A stretch of 7,628 bases of DNA from Candidatus Dormiibacterota bacterium. Lineage in GTDB: Bacteria; Chloroflexota; Dormibacteria; Aeolococcales; Aeolococcaceae. The stretch covers positions 1-7,628 of the forward strand of contig CATPAP010000112.1 in assembly GCA_955651875.1 (NCBI GenBank), written 5' to 3'. A program made the position numbers and the translations under genes. Under the pieces are notes generated by a model. That model ran no database searches. It worked only from the letters and a program-made list of their open reading frames with translations, and was not told where the DNA came from. Shown piece after piece: positions 1 through 6,500 of this stretch (the stretch's first letter is position 1; the number at the start of each line of letters is the position of its first letter).

Positions 1-1114
1 CCGGCGGCAGCGCGTCACCAAGCGGTTCGGAGCTGGTGATGAGCGTCTGCAGCCCCGCGGTCGCAAGACCCGCGATGAGGTCGCGACGCCGTCCCGGGTC
101 CAGCTCGCTGAGCACGTCGTCGAGGAGGAGAACGGGCATGACTCCGGCTCGGTTCGCGATGTGGCGCACCTCGGCAAGTTTGAGGGCCAGCACGATGCTT
201 CGCTGCTGGCCCTGCGACGCCGCGCTGCGTGCCGGGCGCCCTCCGATGAGCAGCTCGAGGTCGTCGCGATGGGGACCCGCGAGGGTCGCTCCCCGAGCCA
301 CCTCGTCGTCGCGACGGCGGGCCAGCGTGGCGGCGAGCGCCGCCTCGGCGTCGTCGCCGTCGCGGTCGGGGTCCATGCCCCCGTCGGGCAGGTAGCGCAG
401 GCCGAGCTCCTCACCGCCGCCGATCTGCGCGAGCGCCTCACGACCGTGCGGGATGAGCGCGCGCACCAGCTCGGCTCGCGCGACCTGGATGCGCGCCCCG
501 CTGGTCACCAGCTCGCGGCTGAAGCTGTCGAGGGCGCCGAGCCCGGCCGTCCCCGCGCGAATCTGGCGGAGCAGGGCATTGCGCTGCTCGAGGACGTGGC
601 GATAGCGAACCAGGTCCGCAGCGGCGCGCGGGTCGAGCTGCGACAGCACCACGTCGAGAAGCCGGCGGCGCCCGTCCGGACCGGCCTTGACGAGCTGCAG
701 GTCCTCGGGCCAGAAGAGCACCACCGGGCAGAGACCGAGCAGGTCGCGCGCCGGCCGCGGGCTGCCGTCGACCGTCGCGGTGCGGGTCACGCGCCCGGTG
801 GCGATGTCGCGCCTGAACCGCACCGCCAGGCTGCGATCGGCAGCGGGGCGGAACACCTGGGCTTCGAGCAGTGCCTCGTCGCTCCCCCACGCCACCACGT
901 CCGCGGAGCTGGCCGCGCGCGGGGAGCGGCTCAGCAGCAGGGTGGCCACCGCCTCGAGCAGGTTGGTCTTGCCCTGGGCGTTGCGGCCGCCGATGACGTT
1001 GATGCCGCGTCCAAACTCCACCGATTGCTCGGCGTAGTTGCGAAAGGCAAAGATGCGCAGCTGCTCGAGGCTGCACGCGCCTTCGGCGACCGACGGCAGC
1101 ACCACCGCGGTCAC
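1..1114 (-). CDS. recF: RecF, DNA replication/repair ATPase (3' end cut by window edge)
   Basis: RecF is a cytoplasmic SMC/ABC-type ATPase that binds single-strand gaps with RecO and RecR and helps load RecA. Reading from a GTG at 1114-1112, 371 codons are open to the window edge with no stop. The family is usually about 350-390 aa, so only the extreme C-terminus is missing. The N-terminus has LRIFAFRNY, then Walker A GRNAQGKT (residues 43-50) followed by NLLEA. The RecF-typical PEDLQLVKAGP lies at 136-146, the ABC signature SQGQQR at 300-305, Walker B LLLDD at 329-333 and the D-loop SELD at 336-339. The sequence ends QTLITSSEP, as expected near a RecF C-terminus. The GTG overlaps the stop of the upstream glycosyltransferase gene (GTGA, 1111-1114), so translation is probably coupled. 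Unusually, it is not next to dnaN or dnaA on the side that is visible. Walker A residue 44 is Arg where Glu is common. The family call is firm. Confidence 0.96.
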   Translation of the reverse strand, partial: MTAVVLPSVAEGACSLEQLRIFAFRNYAEQSVEFGRGINVIGGRNAQGKTNLLEAVATLLLSRSPRAASSADVVAWGSDEALLEAQVFRPAADRSLAVRFRRDIATGRVTRTATVDGSPRPARDLLGLCPVVLFWPEDLQLVKAGPDGRRRLLDVVLSQLDPRAAADLVRYRHVLEQRNALLRQIRAGTAGLGALDSFSRELVTSGARIQVARAELVRALIPHGREALAQIGGGEELGLRYLPDGGMDPDRDGDDAEAALAATLARRRDDEVARGATLAGPHRDDLELLIGGRPARSAASQGQQRSIVLALKLAEVRHIANRAGVMPVLLLDDVLSELDPGRRRDLIAGLATAGLQTLITSSEPLGDALPP

Positions 1115-2271
1115 GCGACTGCCGCCGTCCCATCCGCCATGCCGGCGATGAGGGCCGCGACCCGCTCAGTGGCCTGCGGCCGTGCTGCCGATGCGACCGC
1201 GGCACGCATCGCGGCCATTCCCGGCGAACCCGGTGCGGACAGCTCGACGATGGCGTCGAAGAGCTCGCGCGGTCGTGGAACGTAGCGGCCCGCGCCGATG
1301 TTCACCAGCCACTCGAGGTTGCCGCGCTCCTGTCCCGGGATGTACCAGGTCAGCAGCATCGGCAACCCGGAGCAGAGGGCCTCACTGACGGTCCCCGGTC
1401 CCGCCTTGGTGACGACCACGTCGGAGGCACGCATCCAGTCCGCCATGTTGTCGACAAAGCCGAGTACCGGGATGGACCGGCCGTCAGGGTCGCGCAACCC
1501 CGCCAGGCGCCTGCGCGCGCGATCGTTGCGGCCACAGATCACCGCGAGGCCGACCTCGAGGCCCGAGCCGGCGATGGCGCGGGCGCGGGCCGGCAGCCCA
1601 CCGGAGCCGTCTGCGCCGCCGCAGACGAGCACGGTGAAGCGCTCCTCGTTCAGCCCGAGCCGACGCCGCAGGTCGCGGCGCTCGCGGTCGTCGGGAAACG
1701 GCCGGGCAAACGCGGAGTCGACAGGCAACCCGAGCTGGTGACAGCGATCCGCGGGGATCCCCGCCCGCCGGCAGCGGGCCAGCCCGCCGGGCGAGGGAAT
1801 CACCACCGCATCGACGTCCGCGCATGCCCACCCGGCGTGGATATCGACGAGGTCGGTGATGACTGTGATCACGGGCACCTGCGGGGTGGCGCTGGCGTGC
1901 ACGGCCTCGGCGGCGAGGTGATTGAGCAGAGGGTGGAACGACACCACCGCGCTCGGACGTTCCGTCTCCACCATGCGCCGCAGGGTGCGGCGCAGCGGTC
2001 GCAGCGCGGACCGGCGCATCAGCGATAGCACAGCAGCCGAGTTGGTCGCGTGGTACATCGCCGCCCACAGCCAGCGCGCGTGGTGGATGAGAGGCCCGTA
2101 CAGGTCCGCGGTCCGGCTCAGCACCCCCGGCGATGGGGAGTCCACCGGGTCGATGATGGCGACGTCGAACTCGCCGGGTCGGTCGATGGCGAGCTGGCCT
2201 GCCACCGCGGCGGCGGCGGCGCGATGCCCGCCACCGGTGTCGGCGATGAGGAAGAGGAGAGGGATGGCCAC
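1111..2271 (-). CDS. MGDG synthase-like diacylglycerol glycosyltransferase
   Basis: This 386-aa protein matches the two-domain GT-B glycosyltransferases that move a sugar from a UDP-sugar to diacylglycerol at the inner face of the membrane (plant MGD1, Chloroflexus MGDG synthase, Bacillus UgtP). The N-terminal acceptor domain (MGDG_synth type) starts IADTGGGHRAAAAA, with the glycine-rich GGGH at 13-16. It also has SFHPLLN (111-117) and VITDLVDIHAGW (137-148). The C-terminal donor domain (GT28-C type) has GFVDNMADWM (271-280), VVTKAGPGTVSEAL (286-299) and WYIPGQERGN (309-318). The last is closer to the plant/Chloroflexus form than to MurG. There is no signal peptide or clear membrane helix, which fits a peripheral membrane enzyme. 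The start is GTG (2271-2269), with only a weak TAGG about 10 nt upstream. It lies 37 nt after the lipoprotein gene and overlaps recF by 4 nt. Whether the sugar is galactose or glucose, and whether it acts processively, cannot be read from the sequence. Confidence 0.88.
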   Translation of the reverse strand: MAIPLLFLIADTGGGHRAAAAAVAGQLAIDRPGEFDVAIIDPVDSPSPGVLSRTADLYGPLIHHARWLWAAMYHATNSAAVLSLMRRSALRPLRRTLRRMVETERPSAVVSFHPLLNHLAAEAVHASATPQVPVITVITDLVDIHAGWACADVDAVVIPSPGGLARCRRAGIPADRCHQLGLPVDSAFARPFPDDRERRDLRRRLGLNEERFTVLVCGGADGSGGLPARARAIAGSGLEVGLAVICGRNDRARRRLAGLRDPDGRSIPVLGFVDNMADWMRASDVVVTKAGPGTVSEALCSGLPMLLTWYIPGQERGNLEWLVNIGAGRYVPRPRELFDAIVELSAPGSPGMAAMRAAVASAARPQATERVAALIAGMADGTAAVA

Positions 2272-2308
2272 TGAGTCGCAGCCTACCCAAAGGGCCGCAG
2301 GCGACAGC

Positions 2309-4057
2309 TCAGTCGGAGAAGTCGACAGCCTGTGCCTGCAGCCCGCTGGCGAGAAAGCGGGTCATGGGCAGCTCACCGGTGCCGTCGGCGTTGGCGACGT
2401 ACGCCTGGATGACGCCGGACGGGTCGACGGCCAGACACACCAGCCTGCGCCCATCGGGCGCGATGCGCACGCTCTGCAGGTCCGTGATCCCCTGGCCCAG
2501 CGTGACCGCGGTGCTGTCGCCGCCAGCCACGCTGATGCGTACCAGCTGCGCGGTGTCCCCGCCGGTGTTGATCGCCATCAGCGTGCCCTCACTCGCGAAG
2601 CCGATTGCCTGAAGGCGTCCGGCGAGCGTCTGCACGCCGCCAACCGCACCCGCGGCGGGGACGATCACCACCTTGCCGCCGTCGCTGCTCAGCGCGATCC
2701 GCGCCCCGGCCGGCGACACCGCGACGGCGGTCGCGGCCGGGATCGCTCCGGGCAGGTCGTACCGCGCATCGAGCTGGCGGTTGACGATGGCAACCGGCCC
2801 CGGACGGCCTGCCGCCAAGGCGGTGCTGATCACCAGGGTGCTGTTGGCGGACCACAGCGGCGCGGCGGTGACCGCCGTGTCCGCAGCCACGACCGACAGC
2901 GTCGCGGAGCGCACGTCGAACACCTCCACCGCCGACGGTGTCGCAAGCGCGAGCTCGCGGCCGTCAGGTGACCACGAGGGCTTCGCCCCGCCCACGATGT
3001 CCGCCGCAACGGCGTCGTCGACGGTGTCGAGCACCTCGAGGTGCGAGGCTCCGGGGCTGGGGCCGTCGACGACCACCGCGAGGTGAGCGCCGTCGGGGGC
3101 GACAGCTGCGGCCGCGAACGTCTGCAACGGCGCCTGGAGCGGCAGCCCTGGGCAGGCCGCCGCCACCTCGCAGCGGGGTGCCTTGAGCAGCACCGGCGCC
3201 GCGACCGGCTCGCCAGGCGCGGCGGGCCCGAGCGCGGCCAGGAGGACCTCGGTCGCGCCCTCGCCCGGAACGCCTGCGAGAACTGTGGCGTGGGCGCTCT
3301 GGAGGCGCGATCCGGTGGTGAAATGCACCGCGAATGGCGCCGCCAGGAGCTGCTCGTCCTCGCCGCGCGCCGTCAGGGCCACGCTGATGGTGTAGGGGAT
3401 GCCGGGATCGAGGAGCGCACCCGGCAGGATCACGAAACGGCTGTGGTCGGATGTGTTGCGCACCACGCGCGTCCCCGCCACCGCCGGTTCGAGGGCGATC
3501 GCCGCGGCCGTCGACGGTGCGTCCATGGCGGCGGTGAATGACACCGCGAGCGGCGCGTCGACAGGGACGCCGGTGGCGTGGTCGGCCGGCGCGCTCGAGG
3601 CGAGGACGGGCGCGGGCGCCGTGGTCAAATCCCAGTGGTGGTCGAGGTTGTTGATGTCCCCCGCAGGGTCGTCGAACCCCCCGGCGAGCGTGAATGTGTA
3701 GCGCGTCGCCGGCGCGAAGACCGCGCCCGCGTGGAGCAGCTCGAATCCGGGGGCGGTGTCGAGCCAGTGGATCCAGCAGGGAGCCGTCGACGGTGCCGAG
3801 AACACGTTGTTGAAATCGCATCCGGGGATCGGCGGGGTCACCGTGAACCGGGTGGCCACGCTGGCATGAGAGACCGAGCGGTCGAACACCACCTGCACGG
3901 GCGCGTCGGCTGCAACAGAGGTCGAGCCGCGATTGGGCTCGAGCGAGGTGATCTGTGGTGGCGCGGAGAAGCAGCCGGTCAGGGTCAGTGCGAGGGCAGC
4001 GCCCGTGCCGCAGCCGCCGGCCAGCCGCGCGAGCCGTCGCAGCCGGCTCCGGGTCAC
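2309..4057 (-). CDS. Lipoprotein with Ig-like (Big_5-type) repeats and a beta-propeller-like region
   Basis: A 582-aa exported lipoprotein. The N-terminus is Arg-rich, followed by a hydrophobic stretch (about 17-28) and the lipobox LTGC (26-29), so Cys29 should be lipidated after signal peptidase II cleavage. Two Ig-like regions follow, at about 35-148 and 152-248. The second opens SSAPADHATGVPVDAPLAVSF and includes TAAMD, a typical Big_5/SbsA-like pattern. From about 310 to 582 there are repeated PDG-type strands: VAPDGAHLAVVV, SWSPDGRELALA, LWSANSTLVI, VSPAGARIALS and IAPDGRRLVCLA. These suggest a TolB/PD40-like propeller of about six blades. Cysteine pairs at 80/94 and 296/302 could form disulfides outside the cytoplasm. 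The start is GTG (4057-4055), preceded by AAGGA that overlaps the stop of the upstream gene. It sits 13 nt after the PATAN gene and 37 nt before the glycosyltransferase. The role is unknown; an envelope sensor, scaffold or ligand-binding protein is possible. Confidence 0.82.
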   Translation of the reverse strand: MTRSRLRRLARLAGGCGTGAALALTLTGCFSAPPQITSLEPNRGSTSVAADAPVQVVFDRSVSHASVATRFTVTPPIPGCDFNNVFSAPSTAPCWIHWLDTAPGFELLHAGAVFAPATRYTFTLAGGFDDPAGDINNLDHHWDLTTAPAPVLASSAPADHATGVPVDAPLAVSFTAAMDAPSTAAAIALEPAVAGTRVVRNTSDHSRFVILPGALLDPGIPYTISVALTARGEDEQLLAAPFAVHFTTGSRLQSAHATVLAGVPGEGATEVLLAALGPAAPGEPVAAPVLLKAPRCEVAAACPGLPLQAPLQTFAAAAVAPDGAHLAVVVDGPSPGASHLEVLDTVDDAVAADIVGGAKPSWSPDGRELALATPSAVEVFDVRSATLSVVAADTAVTAAPLWSANSTLVISTALAAGRPGPVAIVNRQLDARYDLPGAIPAATAVAVSPAGARIALSSDGGKVVIVPAAGAVGGVQTLAGRLQAIGFASEGTLMAINTGGDTAQLVRISVAGGDSTAVTLGQGITDLQSVRIAPDGRRLVCLAVDPSGVIQAYVANADGTGELPMTRFLASGLQAQAVDFSD

Positions 4058-4070
4058 GCCGGCCAGGTCC

Positions 4071-5354
4071 TTAGTGCGGCCGGGACAGAGCCGCCTCGGT
4101 GTCGATCACGCTGCGCGAGCTGTCCTCCCCGCGCACCTCGATGCGTGCCGGACGCTCCGTCGCCAGCGCGGCGACGTCGTCGGTGCTGGTCTGCGGGGCG
4201 CGTGAACCGGCTGTGTAGGCGGCGAGCACGCTCCCCTCCTTGAGCAGGATCACCCCCGCCTCGGAGCCCCCCACCACGATCACGGACCCATCGAGCTGCT
4301 CCTCGGCCAGGTACTCGAGCAGCGCGGGGAAGTTCACGAAGCGGGCCAGCAGGCCGGTGAACAGCGGCGGCCCGGTGAGAAGGCGGGCGATCGATGTGAC
4401 GGTGTCGGTGTCGATGTCGACGACGTCGATGAGGCCCTGCCCGGTGTCCATCTGACTGCGGAAGATGAGGAACGCCTCCTCCCCGTGGAGGGAACCGTCC
4501 TCGCCGGCCTCCGCTTCGACCACCTCGCCGTCACGGAAGAGGAGGACACCGGACGATTCCCCGCTGACCAGGCGGATGAAGCCGGTGTGGTGGTCACTGC
4601 GGAGCGTGCGCAGCAGACGGGGGAAGTCGACGAACGCGCTCTTGAGCCCCTGGTACTGCACGTTGCCGGACGGGATGGGAAGCACTCCGACCGGCACCAC
4701 CGTCGCCGCGCCGGCAGAGGCGGGAGTGGCCGGGGTGCGGTCACTGTCGGCGTCGAAGCCCGCAGCGGAGGCGACGTCGGCGACCGGCGCCGGAACTTCG
4801 GGGGCGTAGCTGGGTGAGAACTCGGCGGGCGCGTACACCGGAATGGGCTCGGCCGCCGGTTTGCCGGCATCCCATGACTCCGCCGTGTCGGGCTGACGAT
4901 CGGCGGCGCCTGACGGGGTCCAGTTCGACTGCTGCTCGGCGGCGGGCTCGTGTACTGCGGCGGACGGGCTCCAGATCGACGTGCCCGCAGGCGAGCCCTC
5001 GATGGCGCGCAGCGACGGCGTCGCCGCGGCGGTCGAGCCTGCGCCGACCGGCTCGCTGGCCTGTTCGGCTGCGGCGATCAGCTCGGCGGGCGAGGACTTG
5101 ATGGTCTCCTCGGCGGGGAGCTTGGCTCGGGGATCGAAGTGAAACGTTCCATCGCGCCAGCCGAGGGCATTGATCACCACGTTCTCACCGTCGCCGTCCG
5201 GGGCGGTCGCGTGGAAGAGGTGGCCGAACAGGAAGAACAGCGAAGCGCTGTCAGATCCGTCTTCCAGGGTCAGCGTCCCGGTGGCTCTCTCCGACTGCAT
5301 CGTCTGCAGAAGGGCGCCGAGATCCGACTCCTGCAGCGATCCCTGAGTCTGCAC
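4071..5354 (-). CDS. PATAN/DUF4388-type protein with three related modules
   Basis: First gene of the minus operon, 427 aa from the chosen start, no signal peptide, presumed cytoplasmic. Residues about 5-75 form a DUF4388/PATAN module: DLGALLQTMQSERATGTLTL, FFLFGHLFHA, then LGWRDGTFHFDP. A disordered Ala/Pro/Glu-rich linker (about 90-230) follows. Two further modules, about 235-315 and 330-410, are clearly related to each other: GLKSAFVDFPRLLRTL with GVLLFRDGEVVEA, and GLLARFVNFPALLEYL with GVILLKEGSVLAA. PATAN domains are known mainly from two-component proteins such as cyanobacterial PatA, where they act as protein-interaction parts; no receiver domain is fused here. I chose the GTG at 5354-5352 because AGGAG (5368-5364) lies 9 nt upstream. 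An in-frame GTG at 5414 would add 20 residues but would place the likely promoter inside the gene. The response regulator gene is divergent, which supports a signalling role (inference). Confidence 0.8.
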   Translation of the reverse strand: MQTQGSLQESDLGALLQTMQSERATGTLTLEDGSDSASLFFLFGHLFHATAPDGDGENVVINALGWRDGTFHFDPRAKLPAEETIKSSPAELIAAAEQASEPVGAGSTAAATPSLRAIEGSPAGTSIWSPSAAVHEPAAEQQSNWTPSGAADRQPDTAESWDAGKPAAEPIPVYAPAEFSPSYAPEVPAPVADVASAAGFDADSDRTPATPASAGAATVVPVGVLPIPSGNVQYQGLKSAFVDFPRLLRTLRSDHHTGFIRLVSGESSGVLLFRDGEVVEAEAGEDGSLHGEEAFLIFRSQMDTGQGLIDVVDIDTDTVTSIARLLTGPPLFTGLLARFVNFPALLEYLAEEQLDGSVIVVGGSEAGVILLKEGSVLAAYTAGSRAPQTSTDDVAALATERPARIEVRGEDSSRSVIDTEAALSRPH

Positions 5355-5395
5355 TTGAGATGACTCCTGTGACTGGCGACCCGAAGTCGGCCCGT

Positions 5396-5404
5396 ATAGT
5401 AGCA
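5396..5404 (-). promoter_or_regulatory. Candidate extended -10 promoter of the PATAN-lipoprotein-glycosyltransferase-recF operon
   Basis: Read on the minus strand, this is TG-C-TACTAT: a 4/6 match to TATAAT with the TGn extension just upstream. It would give a transcript start near 5389 and a leader of about 35 nt carrying AGGAG before the GTG at 5354. No convincing -35 hexamer lies 16-18 nt upstream, which fits an extended -10 or an activator-dependent promoter. An inverted repeat sits directly upstream. Prediction only. Confidence 0.4.
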
Positions 5405-5406
5405 AC

Positions 5407-5431
5407 CGCCTCACTCGGAGGCGAGATCGCC
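5407..5431. repeat. Two overlapping inverted repeats in the divergent control region
   Basis: CGCCTC (5407-5412) and GAGGCG (5418-5423) form a perfect 6-bp inverted repeat around ACTCG. Overlapping it, GGCGA (5420-5424) and TCGCC (5427-5431) form a second with a 2-bp centre. They lie just upstream of the candidate minus-strand extended -10, covering its -35 zone, so a dimeric regulator could bind here. Short GC-rich palindromes also arise by chance. Confidence 0.35.
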
Positions 5432-5460
5432 GCTTTGCTCCGCAGGTTCCGCGACGCCCC

Positions 5461-5466
5461 TAGAAT
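5461..5466 (+). promoter_or_regulatory. Candidate -10 box for the response regulator operon
   Basis: TAGAAT matches TATAAT at five of six bases in a GC-rich region, 50 bp before the ATG at 5516. The start site would be near 5473. The best -35-like sequence, TTGCTC at 5435-5440, is weak and its 20-bp spacer is long, so activation by a regulator is possible. Prediction only. Confidence 0.4.
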
Positions 5467-5475
5467 CGTGGGGCG

Positions 5476-5501
5476 GTCAAGAATTGTGAAGGACGGTGAA
5501 G
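5476..5501 (+). promoter_or_regulatory. Three hexamer direct repeats with exact 10-bp period, possible OmpR-type operator
   Basis: GTCAAG (5476-5481), GTGAAG (5486-5491) and GTGAAG (5496-5501) each begin exactly 10 bp after the last. Tandem half-sites with a 10-11 bp period are how OmpR/PhoB-family regulators usually bind. The array lies between the candidate -10 box and the ribosome site of the response regulator gene, where binding would block its own transcription. If an upstream GTG (5486) is the true start, part of the array is coding instead. Confidence 0.35.
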
Positions 5502-5515
5502 TGGAAGGTCAGGCG

Positions 5516-6220
5516 ATGGTGCTCGTCGTGGACGACGATGAGCTGGTCCGAAAGACGATCCGCCTGACCTGCGAATCCGAAGGGTACGCCGTCGCCGAGG
5601 TTGGGCGCGGCGCCGATGCGCTCGAGGCGGTTCAGACCATCCGACCCGACGTGGTCCTGCTCGACCTGATGATGCCCGACTTCTCGGGCTTCGACATCTG
5701 CCGCGACATCCGCCGTGCCGGGCACCGCATGCCGGTGGTCATCCTGTCGGCCAAGAACGACGAGATCGACGTGGTGCTCGGCTTGGAGATCGGCGCCGAC
5801 GACTACATCAAGAAGCCCTTCCGTCCCCGCGAGCTCCTCGCGCGCATCGGTACCCAGCTGCGCAAGGCCAACGAGCCGGCCTCGCGCAATGGAGAGGGAC
5901 GGCGGCTCGTGTTCCGCGGGATCATCATCGACACCGCGGAGCGCCGCGTCATCCGCGACGGCGGCGACGTCGCGCTGACCCACACCGAGTTCGACCTGAT
6001 CAGCTTCCTCGCGCTGAACGCCGGGGACGTCCTGTCCCGTGAGCGCATCCTCTCGTCCGTGTGGGGATACGAGGTCCCCATCGCCACCCGCGTCATCGAC
6101 GTCCACGTGCGCAACCTGCGCCGCAAGCTCGAGCCCGATCCCGCCAACCCGCACTACATCCTGGCGGTGCCGGGAATCGGCTACCGCTTCACCAACCCGC
6201 GCCCGGAGAGCGGTGAGTAG
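5516..6220 (+). CDS. OmpR/PhoB-family response regulator
   Basis: A 234-aa DNA-binding response regulator, normal length for the family. The receiver domain (about 1-115) has the acidic pocket in VLVVDDDE (2-9), phospho-acceptor Asp50 in VVLLDLMMPDFSG, Ser78 in ILSAK and Lys100 in KKPF, so the phosphorylation site is intact. After a short linker the winged-helix Trans_reg_C domain (about 130-227) shows LTHTEFDLISFL (154-165), LSRERILSSVWGY (173-185), recognition helix TRVIDVHVRNLRRKL (191-205) and wing GIGYRF (220-225). The ATG at 5516 has GGAAGG (5503-5508) 7 nt upstream. In-frame GTGs at 5501 and 5486 are possible alternatives and would add 5 or 10 residues. A longer in-frame extension back to 5360 is not family-like and crosses the divergent promoter region. 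No histidine kinase is visible in the window, so its partner is unknown. It is divergent from the PATAN operon, which it may control. Confidence 0.95.
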   Translation: MVLVVDDDELVRKTIRLTCESEGYAVAEVGRGADALEAVQTIRPDVVLLDLMMPDFSGFDICRDIRRAGHRMPVVILSAKNDEIDVVLGLEIGADDYIKKPFRPRELLARIGTQLRKANEPASRNGEGRRLVFRGIIIDTAERRVIRDGGDVALTHTEFDLISFLALNAGDVLSRERILSSVWGYEVPIATRVIDVHVRNLRRKLEPDPANPHYILAVPGIGYRFTNPRPESGE

Positions 6221-6230
6221 ACTGACCGCG

Positions 6231-6500
6231 ATGCCCACCCCGCCCATGCTCCGAGCCGGCGAGACGATCCACGGCGGGCACCGTGCGCCTGACCCGCTGG
6301 TGTCGGTCACCGTGGCCGCCATGGCGCTGGTGGCCGCCGGCCTGCTGCTCGCCGGCATCCTCGCTGTCTACGACTGGAAGACACCCGGGGCGGAGGCGCC
6401 GCTCGTCTTCTGGATCGGAGTGGTCGCCGTGACCACCGTCGTGATCAACGTCCTCGTCGTCAGCGTTCGGCACCTGCGCCGGCTGCGGCTGGGACTGTAG
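6231..6500 (+). CDS. Small two-helix membrane protein, unknown function
   Basis: An 89-aa hypothetical membrane protein. A hydrophilic N-terminus (1-21) precedes helix 1 (about 24-46, VSVTVAAMALVAAGLLLAGI region). A short loop YDWKTPGAEA (47-56) follows, then helix 2 (about 58-79), then a strongly basic tail RHLRRLRLGL (80-89). By the positive-inside rule the tail is cytoplasmic and the loop outside, so the N-terminus should also be cytoplasmic. The ATG lies 10 nt after the response regulator stop. An in-frame GTG at 6213, overlapping the regulator's end, is an alternative start with GGAGAG just upstream, though that spacing is short. The next gene starts directly after this stop codon, so the three plus-strand genes are probably cotranscribed. 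I do not recognise the family. A membrane partner of the regulator or of the next protein is conceivable but unproven. Confidence 0.7.
   Translation: MPTPPMLRAGETIHGGHRAPDPLVSVTVAAMALVAAGLLLAGILAVYDWKTPGAEAPLVFWIGVVAVTTVVINVLVVSVRHLRRLRLGL

Noticed and set aside
161..1285. Long plus-strand open frame (374 codons) opposite recF
   Set aside because: It is the antisense of a clear RecF with all ATPase motifs. Its translation is Arg/Ala/His/Glu-rich with no recognisable domain, as GC-rich antisense frames usually are.
1922..2971. Plus-strand open frame (349 codons) across the glycosyltransferase and lipoprotein genes
   Set aside because: It spans two well-supported minus-strand genes and their junction; composition is typical of a shadow frame.
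5355..5414. N-terminal extension of the PATAN protein by 20 residues from GTG at 5414
   Set aside because: AGGAG is correctly placed for the GTG at 5354, and the longer form would overlap the candidate promoter.
5360..5515. N-terminal extension of the response regulator by 52 residues
   Set aside because: The extension precedes the normal receiver start, contains the divergent control region, and the ATG at 5516 has a good ribosome site.
5477..6358. Minus-strand open frame (293 codons) opposite the response regulator
   Set aside because: It overlaps fully a convincing OmpR-type gene and shows low-complexity Val/Asp/His-rich translation without family motifs.
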